A stretch of 64,000 nucleotides of DNA from Haliscomenobacter sp033763495 (lineage in GTDB: Bacteria; Bacteroidota; Bacteroidia; Chitinophagales; Saprospiraceae), in contig NZ_JANRKL010000193.1 in assembly GCF_033763495.1 (NCBI RefSeq), forward strand, positions 1 to 64,000. The letters run 5' to 3'. Position numbers and translations under genes: made by a program. Positions 8,769 through 18,102 of the stretch are shown piece by piece (position 1 is the first letter of the stretch; each line of letters begins with the position of its first letter). The notes beneath the pieces were generated by a model. That model worked only from the letters and a program-made list of their open reading frames with translations, had not been told where the DNA came from and ran no database searches.

Positions 8769-10724
8769 TTATTGCAACACAAATTCCGTCCGCCGGTTCT
8801 CCCGCCGTCCCGCCTCCGTCGCATTGTCAGCAATAGGCTGGCTTTCGCCAAAACCTTTGTAGCTCAAACGAGCAGCAGCAATTCCTTTGCCCATCAGATA
8901 GGTGTACACCGCTTTCGCCCGTTGTTCCGACAATTTCAGGTTGTCTGTATCAGACCCGACATTATCCGTATGCCCATTGATTTGGATCTTCAAAGTGGGG
9001 TTTTGTTGCAAAAGCTCAGCCAGGCGATCCAATTCGGGGGCAGATTCCGGGCTCAGGACTGCCAATCCCGTTCCAAAAAACACATTGCGCAAGATTACCG
9101 GAGTTTTATCCGCCGGGACTGTGGTAACACCCTCGGCAGGTAAAGCTTGCAAACCTGCACTCAGTTCATAAGCTTGCGCGGCATTGCGCACTTCGGCCAG
9201 TTCAAAATTGGCTGAATAAAAGGTATAACCAGGGTGATTGGCATTGAGGGCATAGTTTTGTCCGACAGGCAAACAGACCATAAAGCTGCCATCAGAGGCG
9301 GCTTTTGCTTTGTAAAACACCCGCTTAGTGTTCAGTTCCTGCACCTCTACTTCTGCGGTCAGTGGCGCTTTGCTAGCCAGGTCAAATACCTTGCCACGAG
9401 CAAAGGTGACTACTTTGGGGCGATTTACGGCTGGCATTGTAAAAGTGTAGATATCCGAACGCCCTTGTTTAATGCCTTCCGCATTGCGGGTATCCTCCAC
9501 ATCGGTCGAAAACCAGGCACGGCTACCGTCCAAACTTACGGATAAGGCTCCCTCATTGGCGCGGGTGTTGATGGGGTAACCCAGGTTTTGGGGTGTGCCC
9601 CAGTTCCCTGCGCTATCCAGGCGGCTCAGGTATAGATCGAAGCCCCCCATGCCAGGATGGCCGTTGGACATGAAGTAGAGGGTAGCGCCATCAGGATGCA
9701 GAAAGGGGGCTTGTTCATCTCCCAGGGAGTTGACTTTAGGTCCCAGGTTGCGCGGATTGCTCCACTTGCCGTCGGACAATTGTCGGCTCAGCCAGAGGTC
9801 ACGCCCGCCTACTCCACCTGCGCGGTCGGAAGCAAAAATCATGACCCTGCCACTGGCAGAAATGGAGGGCAGGGATTCCCATGCACCGGAGTTGATGGGG
9901 GCACCCAGGTTGGCGGGAGCAGTCCAGGTACTGTCTTGAAAATAAGATACGTAGAGGTCACAACCACCCAGGCTTTTGGCCAGGTTGCAACCTGTGAAAT
10001 ACAAGGTTTTGCCATCTGCCGACAAGCAGTGTCCCGCCTCATTGAAGGGGGTGTTAAGGGCAACCAAGGGTTCGGCGTTTTGCCAAACGCCGTTTTCCAT
10101 TTTGCTCACAAAAAAATCTTCCTGCCCTTGCACCAGGCGGCTGAAGACCATCGTTTGTCCATCCGCACTGACGGAAGGCAAAAATTCAGCTTGCTCAGGG
10201 TTGTTGATGCTGGAAGGGAGTTTTTCGGGGTTAAAGGGTACTGGTTTTTTGATGGCCTCAGCGGCGAAAACGGCGTCGGCGCGGTTGCGTTGGGCGCGTT
10301 TGATCAGCTCGGGGTTCTTTTTTTCGCGTTGCAAAAATTGATCCCAGGTACTCAAAGAGCCCATAAAATCATCGGCCCGCATTTGGGCTAAAGCCAGTTG
10401 GTAGTACAAACGGGTTTGATAATCTGGCCCCAATTGCAGCGCTTCGCGGTAGCGTTGGATGGCTTTAGGATAGTTTGGCTCGTCGTAATGGATATTGGCC
10501 AGCAGAATGATGCCGTCAATAAAAGTGGGATCTTCCTGGAGGATTTTTTCGAGGCCGCTTTGGGCGTCGGTGAAGTTTTTGGCTTCGGCCTGGGTACGGG
10601 CTTTTTCGAATTGTTTTTGGAGTTTGGGGGCGAGGGTGGTACGGGTGGTAAAGTTTTGGCTAAAGGCAAGGGGACCTTGTAGGCAGCAGTACAATCCGAG
10701 GAATAAAATGAAGGTGTAACGCAT
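8769..10724 (-). CDS. OmpA-family protein with TPR and PD40 repeats (PorE-like)
   Basis: A 651-aa envelope protein. It has a signal peptide (to AFSQN), TPR-like helices (about 35-150), PD40/beta-propeller repeats (about 180-430; repeated DGxTLYF and GGxDLYxS motifs), a carboxypeptidase-regulatory-like beta-sandwich (about 440-530), and an OmpA peptidoglycan-binding domain (about 545-651; INGHTDNVGSD and RRTEFVLQ). This order matches PorE, the peptidoglycan-anchoring component of the type IX secretion system. Bacteroidota carry many paralogues of this architecture, so a direct T9SS role is only inferred. No lipobox is evident. Confidence 0.85.
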   Translation of the reverse strand: MRYTFILFLGLYCCLQGPLAFSQNFTTRTTLAPKLQKQFEKARTQAEAKNFTDAQSGLEKILQEDPTFIDGIILLANIHYDEPNYPKAIQRYREALQLGPDYQTRLYYQLALAQMRADDFMGSLSTWDQFLQREKKNPELIKRAQRNRADAVFAAEAIKKPVPFNPEKLPSSINNPEQAEFLPSVSADGQTMVFSRLVQGQEDFFVSKMENGVWQNAEPLVALNTPFNEAGHCLSADGKTLYFTGCNLAKSLGGCDLYVSYFQDSTWTAPANLGAPINSGAWESLPSISASGRVMIFASDRAGGVGGRDLWLSRQLSDGKWSNPRNLGPKVNSLGDEQAPFLHPDGATLYFMSNGHPGMGGFDLYLSRLDSAGNWGTPQNLGYPINTRANEGALSVSLDGSRAWFSTDVEDTRNAEGIKQGRSDIYTFTMPAVNRPKVVTFARGKVFDLASKAPLTAEVEVQELNTKRVFYKAKAASDGSFMVCLPVGQNYALNANHPGYTFYSANFELAEVRNAAQAYELSAGLQALPAEGVTTVPADKTPVILRNVFFGTGLAVLSPESAPELDRLAELLQQNPTLKIQINGHTDNVGSDTDNLKLSEQRAKAVYTYLMGKGIAAARLSYKGFGESQPIADNATEAGRRENRRTEFVLQ

Positions 10725-10811
10725 GGATGGCTGAATTCAGTAGCATCATAACGAAGGGAGAGCGGGAATCGGTACGTTTGGGTAGGTTGAAACAACCAAT
10801 ATCCAACCATT

Positions 10812-11213
10812 TTACACAAAAAATAATACGTCCTGATCCGTAGATGATTGATTGGCGATCCATCTGAGTAGATCAGTAGCACTAAGTATCCCTACCACTT
10901 TGTCGTTGTCTTTGACCAATACGTGTTTCACCTGGTTATTTAACATTATTTTTGCCGCTTCGGGTATTGAATCGTCAATGTTGACGCAATAAAGTTGAGT
11001 ACTCATCAAACCATCTGCAGTTAAGCAGTTATCGTTTACATTGCGCAAATCTGATCTGGTCACAATGCCGATAATGGTATCTTTTTCTGTTTCATCGGCA
11101 ATTAAGATGGCACCGATGTTTTGTTGATCCATTAATTCAATTAAGGTTTTAATGGTAGTCTCTGGATTGACCACCACACCTAGATTGCTCATGAGCTGTT
11201 TAATGGTCTTCAT
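10812..11213 (-). CDS. Tandem CBS-domain protein
   Basis: A 133-aa stand-alone protein of two CBS motifs (about residues 5-60 and 68-125). The GIVTRSDLRN and GILSATDLLRW segments are the usual CBS helix-2 signatures. Such pairs bind adenine nucleotides and act as energy or ligand sensors. No partner domain or neighbour indicates the target. It sits 87 bp upstream of the OmpA-like gene on the same strand order (the OmpA-like gene starts at 10724). Start 11213 gives the compact domain directly. Confidence 0.85.
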   Translation of the reverse strand: MKTIKQLMSNLGVVVNPETTIKTLIELMDQQNIGAILIADETEKDTIIGIVTRSDLRNVNDNCLTADGLMSTQLYCVNIDDSIPEAAKIMLNNQVKHVLVKDNDKVVGILSATDLLRWIANQSSTDQDVLFFV

Positions 11214-11360
11214 GGGTGAAATGGATAAAAGGGTGTAGCAGCAGGAGGCAGAACTTGGTCCTAACTGCTACCCCAAGGTTACAATAAAAAATCATTAGAC
11301 CTTTTACTTCACCATTTACTAAGTGCTTGTTTGGGCTGTATTCTTTAGTATTAATGCACT

Positions 11361-12248
11361 CTAGTTCCCTTCATTTCCCAGCATGTTCACAATCGGCGTT
11401 TTGCCATCCGTGACGATTGTTTTAGTATTGGGAGATGTCGACAATTTTTGAAAAGCTTCAATTTGCTTGAATTTCAATACATTGGGAGTAAGACTCAAAC
11501 TGATTAGTTCGTTGGCTTTTTTGATGCCTTCTGCCTCAATCTCGTTGCTTTTAGCCTTTGCTTCCGATTCAATGATTGCTGCATTTTTCTTACCTTCTGC
11601 TTGGATTCTGGCGATTTCTTTAGCTCCTTCTGCGTCGATGATTTGGCGTTGGGCTTCTTGTTTTTGGCGATCGAGTACAAATTGCATTCGCAATGCATCC
11701 TGTTCAGCTTCAAGTTTGGCTTCGATGGATTTGGAAAGGCCAGCAGGCAATGTAATGCTCTTCAATAACACCGCTTCGATGATAAATCCTTTTGGGCCGC
11801 ATACCTCTATCAAGCGCTGTTTGATCGCTTCTTCAATCTCGGCGCGCTTCGAACTATGCATGTTCTTTGCGTCATATTCTGAACATACATCTGAGGCAGC
11901 TGAGCGAAAAACGGGTAGGATCAACATTTCCTCAAAAGCCATTCCTGTTTCCTTGAGGATTTGAGGCACTGAACTGGGTTGAATCCGGTAGAGAATTGAA
12001 CTTTCTGAGCGAATGGTTAAACCTTCTTTTGACGGTAAATTTTCGGTAATGGCCAGGTTCATCGTTCGAATTGGCACCCTCACCACCATAGTGGTAAATG
12101 GATTAAACGAAACTAAACCTGGAGGTCTTACATTGTCCTGGATGCGACCAAAAGTGCGTTTCACGCCAACTTGATCCGGCATGACTGTTGCACAACTGGC
12201 CATGAATACAGCTGCCAAAATCAGCAGGGTGTTTCTTAGCTTTGTCAT
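11361..12248 (-). CDS. SPFH/Band 7 (prohibitin-like) lipoprotein
   Basis: A 295-aa protein with an SPFH/Band 7 domain (about residues 25-190) and a long Ala/Glu/Lys-rich coiled coil (about 190-260) typical of prohibitin/HflK-type scaffolds that oligomerise on membranes. The N-terminus LLILAAVFMASCATV reads as a lipobox with Cys at the cleavage site, so the protein is probably lipid-anchored instead of having the usual transmembrane helix. The start at 12248 places the signal directly at the N-terminus; the ATG at 12341 would add an extra hydrophobic segment. No NfeD partner is adjacent. Confidence 0.85.
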   Translation of the reverse strand: MTKLRNTLLILAAVFMASCATVMPDQVGVKRTFGRIQDNVRPPGLVSFNPFTTMVVRVPIRTMNLAITENLPSKEGLTIRSESSILYRIQPSSVPQILKETGMAFEEMLILPVFRSAASDVCSEYDAKNMHSSKRAEIEEAIKQRLIEVCGPKGFIIEAVLLKSITLPAGLSKSIEAKLEAEQDALRMQFVLDRQKQEAQRQIIDAEGAKEIARIQAEGKKNAAIIESEAKAKSNEIEAEGIKKANELISLSLTPNVLKFKQIEAFQKLSTSPNTKTIVTDGKTPIVNMLGNEGN

Positions 12249-12457
12249 GTGTTGTGTTTTTATGTTAAAGCAAATAGGTTCAAAAAATAATAATACTATC
12301 AAAAAAAGAAGTAATACTATTATAACACACAACAAAGACATTGGTTCGATTAAATGTAAGAATCTTAGGATTGTTTGGGTTGCGATAAACTAGGCGCTCG
12401 AAACACCACTTGCCATAGGGATTTAAATTTTGAATCGCAAAAAATCCAAGATAAAAC

Positions 12458-12847
12458 CTACATCACTATCCGGAAGCGATGCACTGCGATATCACCCTTA
12501 TACCTAAAATGCACGAAATACTCCCCAACCGGTAAGTTCAATTTGGAAACCCGGTACACATTGCTGTTGACCCGTTCAATGTGGGGTTTGACCTTCTGAA
12601 GCGTTGAGAGGTTAAAAAATTCCTTGCGAAGGTACTGGCGGTCCAAGCGTTCAGGTACAAAAATCAGGAATTCGTTGTGGTAAGTCTCGTTCGGTATGAT
12701 GCGAATGGCATAAAGCGCACGGGTGCTGGTACTGTCCTCATTCAGGCCTGTTTTGTAGTTCAAAGTGGCAATATCCGGGGTCCATTGAGCATTGAGTGTG
12801 CTGAGCCCGATTAACCAAATTAGTGCGATCAAACAGTTCTTTTTCAT
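12458..12847 (-). CDS. Small exported protein of unknown function
   Basis: A 129-aa protein with a clear signal peptide (MKKNCLIALIWLIGLSTLNA, then QW). The mature part is predicted to be mostly beta strand and ends in VGEYFVHFRYKGDIAVHRFRIVM, reminiscent of a small beta-sandwich or an extracellular adhesion-type fold. I do not recognise a family. It stands alone, with ~200 bp to the SPFH gene downstream and ~80 bp to the FAD gene upstream on the same strand. Confidence 0.7.
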   Translation of the reverse strand: MKKNCLIALIWLIGLSTLNAQWTPDIATLNYKTGLNEDSTSTRALYAIRIIPNETYHNEFLIFVPERLDRQYLRKEFFNLSTLQKVKPHIERVNSNVYRVSKLNLPVGEYFVHFRYKGDIAVHRFRIVM

Positions 12848-12923
12848 GCTTCATAGTTTTCACATTCAACTCAGCTAGAAAGAACATTGTTCGAGAAAAG
12901 ATTTTACGACCTACTGAGCGGGA

Positions 12924-14708
12924 TTACGGCATCGCCAATTCCCGATCCACCCAAATCGCCAACTGCCTTTTCGTCACCCCTTCCTTTTCCATTTCTCGTT
13001 TTTTCACCTTAAATCCCAATTTCTGTAAATATTTCACTACCACCGTTGCACTCAAGACACCCTGCTCGGCCACCTTCAGCCCAGGGCGCAGCTGATCCAA
13101 TAACGATTGCAAATCCTGCTGCTCAACCAATTTATCCGGGTAAAAAAACATCTCATTGGCCCAATCCACTGCTTTTGGTTCAGCCCGAACCCAGCCACGC
13201 ACACAAGCCCTTTGAATGGCACGAAAATCGGGGTCTTGGGGTCTGATATCGGTTAGCGGGAACACATAGGCACTCGCAGCGAGCAATATTTCCTGCAATG
13301 TGGGGACCTTCAGCTCCCGCGCTTCAATGCCTTTTTTCACCACCATCGCTGCCGCTGCACCAGCTGCTTGCCCAATGCCCAGCACGACGGGTTGCAGTCG
13401 GGTACAGCCATTGACCATGTGTGACACGCTGATGCTTTTTTCCGCCACAATCAGTCCATCCACCTGCTCCGGGATCAAGCAGGCATAAGGCACGGTGAAG
13501 GGCGGGATTTGGTAATAGTTCTTTTCGTTGCTTACGGCCGGATTTTCTTCGTGGTGGTGATCGATGGGGTAATTGCCCACGGCAATGCCAATTTTGTAAA
13601 AAGCTTTGCCCCCGGGAGCATATGGGTCCAAGAGATCATTCATGGTAAAAAATTGTAGCCCTTTGACCCTCCGAGCTTCGCGGTGGTAAGGGATAAAGGG
13701 CAGACTGTCGACAGTGCCAAATTCATTGTACAAGCCCAGGTGGCTAAACCCTGCTTTGTTTTGCAAAAACCAGACATAGGCCAAAGTCTTTGTTTTGGCG
13801 GTTTTTAAGGCCTTTTGCCGCTCCGAGGTACTCAGTCCAATTAAATTCAGGTAGGTGTCGTTGCCTTTGAGCGGCCAGTTGATCATGTATTTGTTGTTGG
13901 GCAGTTTGCCATAAGTGATCAAGGCGGCACAAGCATGGCGGGCATTGGCGGGGTCGGGGCAAACTTCTTTACAGGTGCATTCAAAATCGTACAGGTCGTA
14001 GTTTAGTGGCTTCGGCAACAGGGGGGCTTTTCCTGGGCCATAGTCCTTAAGAATGGCTACGTAGGTGAGGTCTTGAATGTTGTCGGCCTGACGCTCCAAT
14101 GGGGCGAGTTCTTCTCCGGTCAAACTGCGGGGGTCTTGCCCGATGTAATGTTCGCAACCCGCCATCGCCAGCACGTCGCCCAATTCGGTAGCATCAATGG
14201 TGATTTTGGCGTGGATCTCCAGCTTTTCCCCTGCGGCATTTTCAAAAACCACTCCAGTTACAGCATTACCCAATTTCAGTACCTGGACAGGGAAATAGCC
14301 ATGCATGCGGCTCAAGTTCGGATAGGGGTCGAGTAGTTGCTTGAAAATCTGATTGCCAACGGCGGGTTCGTATTGGGTTTCGCTTACCCAACCAGTGGCC
14401 AGGGCCTTGGGGCCACCATAATGTTGTTCCAATTTGCTGCGGAATTCCCCCCAGATGCCCGAGGGCATTTTGTGGTTGCCATCAATGGCGCTTACCCCTG
14501 AGGCGGTCAGCATACCACCCAGCCAGGGTGTCTCTTCTACCAGGATGACTTTGCGGCCCATGCGTGCGGCTTGGAGCGCTGCGGCAGTGCCGGATGCGCC
14601 TCCTCCTGCGATCAGAATTTCGGTTTTGAGGATTTGGGGGGATTGTGCCAACAGAGCTGTACCCACACAACAAGAGAGGAGAAAAAGCAAAGGGAGGATT
14701 CGCCGCAT
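12924..14708 (-). CDS. Exported FAD-dependent oxidoreductase
   Basis: A 594-aa protein of the FAD_oxidored (PF12831-like) family. A signal peptide (MRRILPLLFLLSCCVG to LLAQS) is followed by the dinucleotide-binding motif ILIAGGGASGTAAAL (from about residue 31), the glycine-rich WLGGMLTASGVSAIDG substrate-side loop, and the closing CTRLQPVVLGIGQAAGAAAA typical of the family. A CTCKEVCPDP segment mid-protein contains four clustered cysteines. The C-terminal ~100 residues form a separate helical tail. Such proteins often work in extracytoplasmic sugar or polyol catabolism in Bacteroidota, but nothing nearby names the substrate. The start is set by the signal peptide. Confidence 0.85.
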   Translation of the reverse strand: MRRILPLLFLLSCCVGTALLAQSPQILKTEILIAGGGASGTAAALQAARMGRKVILVEETPWLGGMLTASGVSAIDGNHKMPSGIWGEFRSKLEQHYGGPKALATGWVSETQYEPAVGNQIFKQLLDPYPNLSRMHGYFPVQVLKLGNAVTGVVFENAAGEKLEIHAKITIDATELGDVLAMAGCEHYIGQDPRSLTGEELAPLERQADNIQDLTYVAILKDYGPGKAPLLPKPLNYDLYDFECTCKEVCPDPANARHACAALITYGKLPNNKYMINWPLKGNDTYLNLIGLSTSERQKALKTAKTKTLAYVWFLQNKAGFSHLGLYNEFGTVDSLPFIPYHREARRVKGLQFFTMNDLLDPYAPGGKAFYKIGIAVGNYPIDHHHEENPAVSNEKNYYQIPPFTVPYACLIPEQVDGLIVAEKSISVSHMVNGCTRLQPVVLGIGQAAGAAAAMVVKKGIEARELKVPTLQEILLAASAYVFPLTDIRPQDPDFRAIQRACVRGWVRAEPKAVDWANEMFFYPDKLVEQQDLQSLLDQLRPGLKVAEQGVLSATVVVKYLQKLGFKVKKREMEKEGVTKRQLAIWVDRELAMP

Positions 14709-14817
14709 GATTTTGGTGATTTGAAAGATGATCTGAGGTAAAATACCGCAAAAGTTGGACACCTCCATTCATATGGACTATTTTTTGGCCTCTAATGCTT
14801 AGCTTGAAAAATCACTC

Positions 14818-14889
14818 ACATTACGCAAGTTTGATTCTGAAAAGGAGCAGCTAGAATGTCAAGCTTTAATCTATTTAACTGCGTAATGT
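14818..14889. repeat. Separated inverted repeat upstream of the FAD oxidoreductase
   Basis: ACATTACGCA (14818-14827) and TGCGTAATGT (14880-14889) are perfect 10-bp arms 52 nt apart, lying in the gene-free stretch between the FAD oxidoreductase and DUF6544 genes. It could be a paired regulatory site or the ends of a mini-element; there is nothing to decide between them. Confidence 0.5.
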
Positions 14890-14926
14890 CAGTTAGTAAG
14901 TTGAAATTCCTATTTATTCCAATAAC

Positions 14927-15778
14927 CTACCACCAAGCGTATTTCCCTTTTTGCACCACATCCGTGACCTGCAAATCTGCCTGCACAAACACCTCCCCAG
15001 TTTTATCTTTCCGCAAAATTTCCACCTGAAAAGGCATTTTTTGTTCCTGAAAAAGCCGATAGTCGCTCCAGCGGAGTGCAGTTTGCCATTCCTGCCAGTT
15101 TTCGCTCCACAGGCTCAGTTCTTCCAATTCTTGTTGATCATTGATTTGGGCTTTAAAAAAAAAGGACTGGTTGTCCAGAGAGCAAGTAAAAGCCAGTCCT
15201 CCCACATTTGTATCCTCCCAATTGAGCTGGTAAAACAACCACCAATTGGGTTGCCAAACGGCAGCGGCGAAGTTATAAAACGCATTGCGCCGAGCCAAAA
15301 CCAAGGGTAGCGCCGCTTTTTTCCACCGATAAGGAAAAGTAGACAACAACCAACGGGTACTGAATCCCTGGGATTGGCCATATTGCTCAGTCGCTTTGAC
15401 CGACACCATAAAGGCTCGGGTGATGTCGGCATACCAAACCATGGTCAAAGGTTGTAGTGTAAAAAAAGCCTTGATTTCAGCGGGGTGCCATTTGCTTTTG
15501 GAACTGTTTCGTACAATACCTTTCATGCGTAGGCGTACTCGGGTGCTGGGCTCTGTTTGGGTCGTTGGATTGCTTTGGGCGAGGTAGTTGAGCCAGGATT
15601 GAGGGGATTGCTCTCCTTGAATTGGAGGAGCTTCAATAGGGGATTGTGCGGCTTCCCAATGCTGTTTGGCGCGGGGACGTACCAACAAACGAAACAAGCC
15701 ACTACCTAGTAAGTCCAATAGTAGCCAAGCGGTGATGAAATAAGTGATCTCGGGCAAGTAGTATAAAATCTTGGACAT
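14927..15778 (-). CDS. DUF6544 family membrane-anchored protein
   Basis: A 283-aa protein with one N-terminal transmembrane helix (MSKILYYLPEITYFITAWLLL) and a larger beta-rich domain. The segment RVRLRMKGIVRNSSKSKWHP, followed by FFTLQPLTMVWYADI, is the signature of the DUF6544 family, whose function is unknown. The start at 15778 is chosen because the upstream in-frame codons fall inside a perfect 40-bp inverted repeat. It lies downstream of parE on the same strand, separated from it by that repeat, so co-transcription is doubtful. Confidence 0.7.
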   Translation of the reverse strand: MSKILYYLPEITYFITAWLLLDLLGSGLFRLLVRPRAKQHWEAAQSPIEAPPIQGEQSPQSWLNYLAQSNPTTQTEPSTRVRLRMKGIVRNSSKSKWHPAEIKAFFTLQPLTMVWYADITRAFMVSVKATEQYGQSQGFSTRWLLSTFPYRWKKAALPLVLARRNAFYNFAAAVWQPNWWLFYQLNWEDTNVGGLAFTCSLDNQSFFFKAQINDQQELEELSLWSENWQEWQTALRWSDYRLFQEQKMPFQVEILRKDKTGEVFVQADLQVTDVVQKGKYAWW

Positions 15779-15817
15779 GTTGGAGGGTTTCGTTGAGGCG
15801 CCACTAGCGTATAACTT

Positions 15818-15912
15818 CTTAGGTGACTCCTTAAGTGCCTTAGGTTTCTTAGGTGGTAAAAAACATTCTTTCACCACCTAAGAAACCTAAGGCACTTAAG
15901 GAGTCACCTAAG
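15818..15912. repeat. Perfect 40-bp inverted repeat built of 9-mers
   Basis: Arms 15818-15857 and 15873-15912 are exact reverse complements over 40 bp with a 15-nt loop. Each arm consists of CTTAGGTGA, CTC, CTTAAGTGC, CTTAGGTTT and CTTAGGTGG, that is, four CTTAGGTnn-type units. It lies immediately after the parE stop (15926 on the minus strand) and before the DUF6544 start. It could end parE transcription, though no T-tract follows. Confidence 0.92.
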
Positions 15913-15925
15913 GAATAAAGGCAAC

Positions 15926-17839
15926 TTAATCCTCCACATCCGCCGTTTCCAGTGCTGGAGCATCCACTGCCTCTATCTCGATCTCATTCAACTCCACCCG
16001 CAAGTTGCCAATGATAAAATCCTGGCGCTCTGGCGTGTTTTTGCCCATGTAATAGGACAGCACATCGTCGATATCCGTACTCTCGGTAATAATCACCGGT
16101 TCAAGGCGAATATCCGCACCAATGAAGGCTGAAAACTCATCTGGAGAAATTTCACCCAAGCCCTTAAAGCGGGTGATCTCCGGTTTGCCCCGCAGTTTTT
16201 TGATGGCGGCCTGTTTTTCAGCTTCCGAGTAGCAGTAAAAACGCTGCTGCTTATCCCGTACCCGGAAAAGTGGGGTCTCCAGGATATACAGGTGATTGCC
16301 CCGCACCAATTCAGGAAAAAACTGGAGGAAGAAAGTCAACATCAAAAGCCGGATGTGCATGCCATCCACGTCGGCATCGGTGGCGATGACCACGCGGTTG
16401 TAGCGCAGATCGTCCATCCCGTCTTCGATACTTAAAGCGTGCTGGAGCAGGTTAAATTCTTCGTTTTCGTAGACCGTTTTTTTGGTCAGGCCATAACAGT
16501 TAAGCGGTTTACCCCGCAAACTAAACACAGCCTGGGTTTGAACATCCCGAGCTTTGGTGATCGAGCCGCTGGCCGAATCTCCTTCGGTGATGAATAAAGT
16601 GGTTGCCAGGCGCAGGTCTTCAGCCACTTTTTTAGTTGAGTCGCTGAAGTGCAGGCGGCAGTCCCGCAATTTTTTATTGTGCAGGTTGGCTTTTTTGGCG
16701 CGTTGGTTGGCCAGTTTTTTGATATCGGCAATCTCCTTGCGCTCCCTTTCTGATTGCAGAATGCGTTTTTTCAGCGCATCTGCTACTTCTGGATGTTTGC
16801 GGAGGTGATTGTCGAGTTGCTCTTTGATGAAGTTGCCAACGAAGGTACGGATGCTTTGGCCGCCCTCAGGGGCCGTATTGACCGAGCCGAGTTTGGTCTT
16901 GGTTTGAGATTCGAAAACAGGTTCCTCAATCCGGACACTCACGGCAGCTACAATGGAGCCCAGGATATCCGTGCGGTCGTAATTGGCGTTGTAAAACTTC
17001 TTCACGGTTTCTACCACCGCTTCCTTGAAGGCATTGAGGTGGGTACCACCTTGAGTGGTGTTTTGACCATTGACAAAAGAGTAATATTGCTCGCCATAAT
17101 GGTTGCCGTGGCTCATGGCCACTTCCATGTCTTCGCCCTTGAGGTGAATCAGCGGATAACGCAGGTCTTCGTTTTTACTCTTGCGCTCCAGGAGGTCGTA
17201 AAGACCATTTTTGGAGGCGATGATCTGCCCGTTGTAGTTGAGTTTTAACCCTGAGTTGAGGTAAGCGTAATTCCACAACTGGTTTTCAAGGTGATCCCGG
17301 TGAAAACGGTAATTGCGGAAGATGCCATTGTCGGGTTTGAAAGAAACCAAGGTCCCGTTGGGTTCGTTGGTTTTTGCAATGGGATGTTCCTTGACTAGTT
17401 CGCCTTGTTTGAATTCGGCAACTTTCATCTGACCTTCACGTACAGCTTTGACCAGAAAATAGTCTGAAAGGGCGTTGACAGCTTTGGTACCTACCCCATT
17501 CAAACCCACCGACTTTTTAAAGGCCTTGGAATCGTATTTACCGCCTGTGTTGATTTTGGATACACAGTCGATCACTTTACCCAAGGGAATGCCCCGACCA
17601 TAGTCACGAATTTCGGCGGAGTTTTCCTCTATCTTAATGTGAATCTCCTTACCGTGCCCCATGACGTATTCGTCAATGCAGTTGTCCAACACTTCTTTGA
17701 GCAAAATATAAATGCCATCATCTGAAGAGGCTCCATCCCCCAACTTACCAATGTACATCCCGGGACGTAACCGAATGTGCTCTTTCCAGTCTAAAGAGCG
17801 AATGTTGTCCTCGTTGTAACTCACTTGCTGTTCTGCCAT
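15926..17839 (-). CDS. parE: DNA topoisomerase IV subunit B
   Basis: ATPase subunit of the type II topoisomerase that decatenates daughter chromosomes. The 637-aa protein has the GHKL ATP-binding elements EVLDNCIDE, DYGRGIPLG and GLNGVGTKAVNALS (within residues 1-200), the transducer domain, and the Toprim motifs TEGDSASGS, DADVDG and RFKGLGE. The domain order and the absence of a GyrB-type insertion favour ParE over GyrB. The partner gene parC is not adjacent in this window. The ATG at 17839 gives MAEQQVSYNEDNIRSLDW, a normal start. Confidence 0.93.
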   Translation of the reverse strand: MAEQQVSYNEDNIRSLDWKEHIRLRPGMYIGKLGDGASSDDGIYILLKEVLDNCIDEYVMGHGKEIHIKIEENSAEIRDYGRGIPLGKVIDCVSKINTGGKYDSKAFKKSVGLNGVGTKAVNALSDYFLVKAVREGQMKVAEFKQGELVKEHPIAKTNEPNGTLVSFKPDNGIFRNYRFHRDHLENQLWNYAYLNSGLKLNYNGQIIASKNGLYDLLERKSKNEDLRYPLIHLKGEDMEVAMSHGNHYGEQYYSFVNGQNTTQGGTHLNAFKEAVVETVKKFYNANYDRTDILGSIVAAVSVRIEEPVFESQTKTKLGSVNTAPEGGQSIRTFVGNFIKEQLDNHLRKHPEVADALKKRILQSERERKEIADIKKLANQRAKKANLHNKKLRDCRLHFSDSTKKVAEDLRLATTLFITEGDSASGSITKARDVQTQAVFSLRGKPLNCYGLTKKTVYENEEFNLLQHALSIEDGMDDLRYNRVVIATDADVDGMHIRLLMLTFFLQFFPELVRGNHLYILETPLFRVRDKQQRFYCYSEAEKQAAIKKLRGKPEITRFKGLGEISPDEFSAFIGADIRLEPVIITESTDIDDVLSYYMGKNTPERQDFIIGNLRVELNEIEIEAVDAPALETADVED

Positions 17840-17894
17840 GTGCTCCGATGTTAAAAAAATATTAAAAACTACTGCAAATCAGTTCCAGAGTAGT

Positions 17895-18008
17895 GGGCAA
17901 AAATAAGTATTCATTTTTTTTGAGTCAAAGGATTAGATAAGACACTTAAAATGAACCGTTTACTTATCTAATCCTTTGACAAAATGAATCACTTATTTTT
18001 TTTTGCCC
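17895..18008. repeat. Long imperfect inverted repeat upstream of parE
   Basis: The core arms GTCAAAGGATTAGATAAG (17924-17941) and its complement (17963-17980) pair perfectly over 18 bp. The pairing continues outward with small bulges through AAAATGAAT/ATAAGT to GGGCAAAA (17895-) and TTTTGCCC (-18008). It lies between the divergent parE and the small membrane-protein gene, so it is not at a gene end. Confidence 0.8.
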
Positions 18009-18102
18009 AAAAGAACGAAAAGAGTGGTATTTTTGCGTTAAATATACAGTAAAAAAACTTTTTCAAGCAACAAATTGTTGTTTATTTTTCAATTTCATCA
18101 GC

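Noticed and set aside
9657..10391. A 244-codon plus-strand frame opposite the OmpA/PD40 gene
   Set aside because: It overlaps the propeller repeats of a well-supported gene and has no signal or motif.
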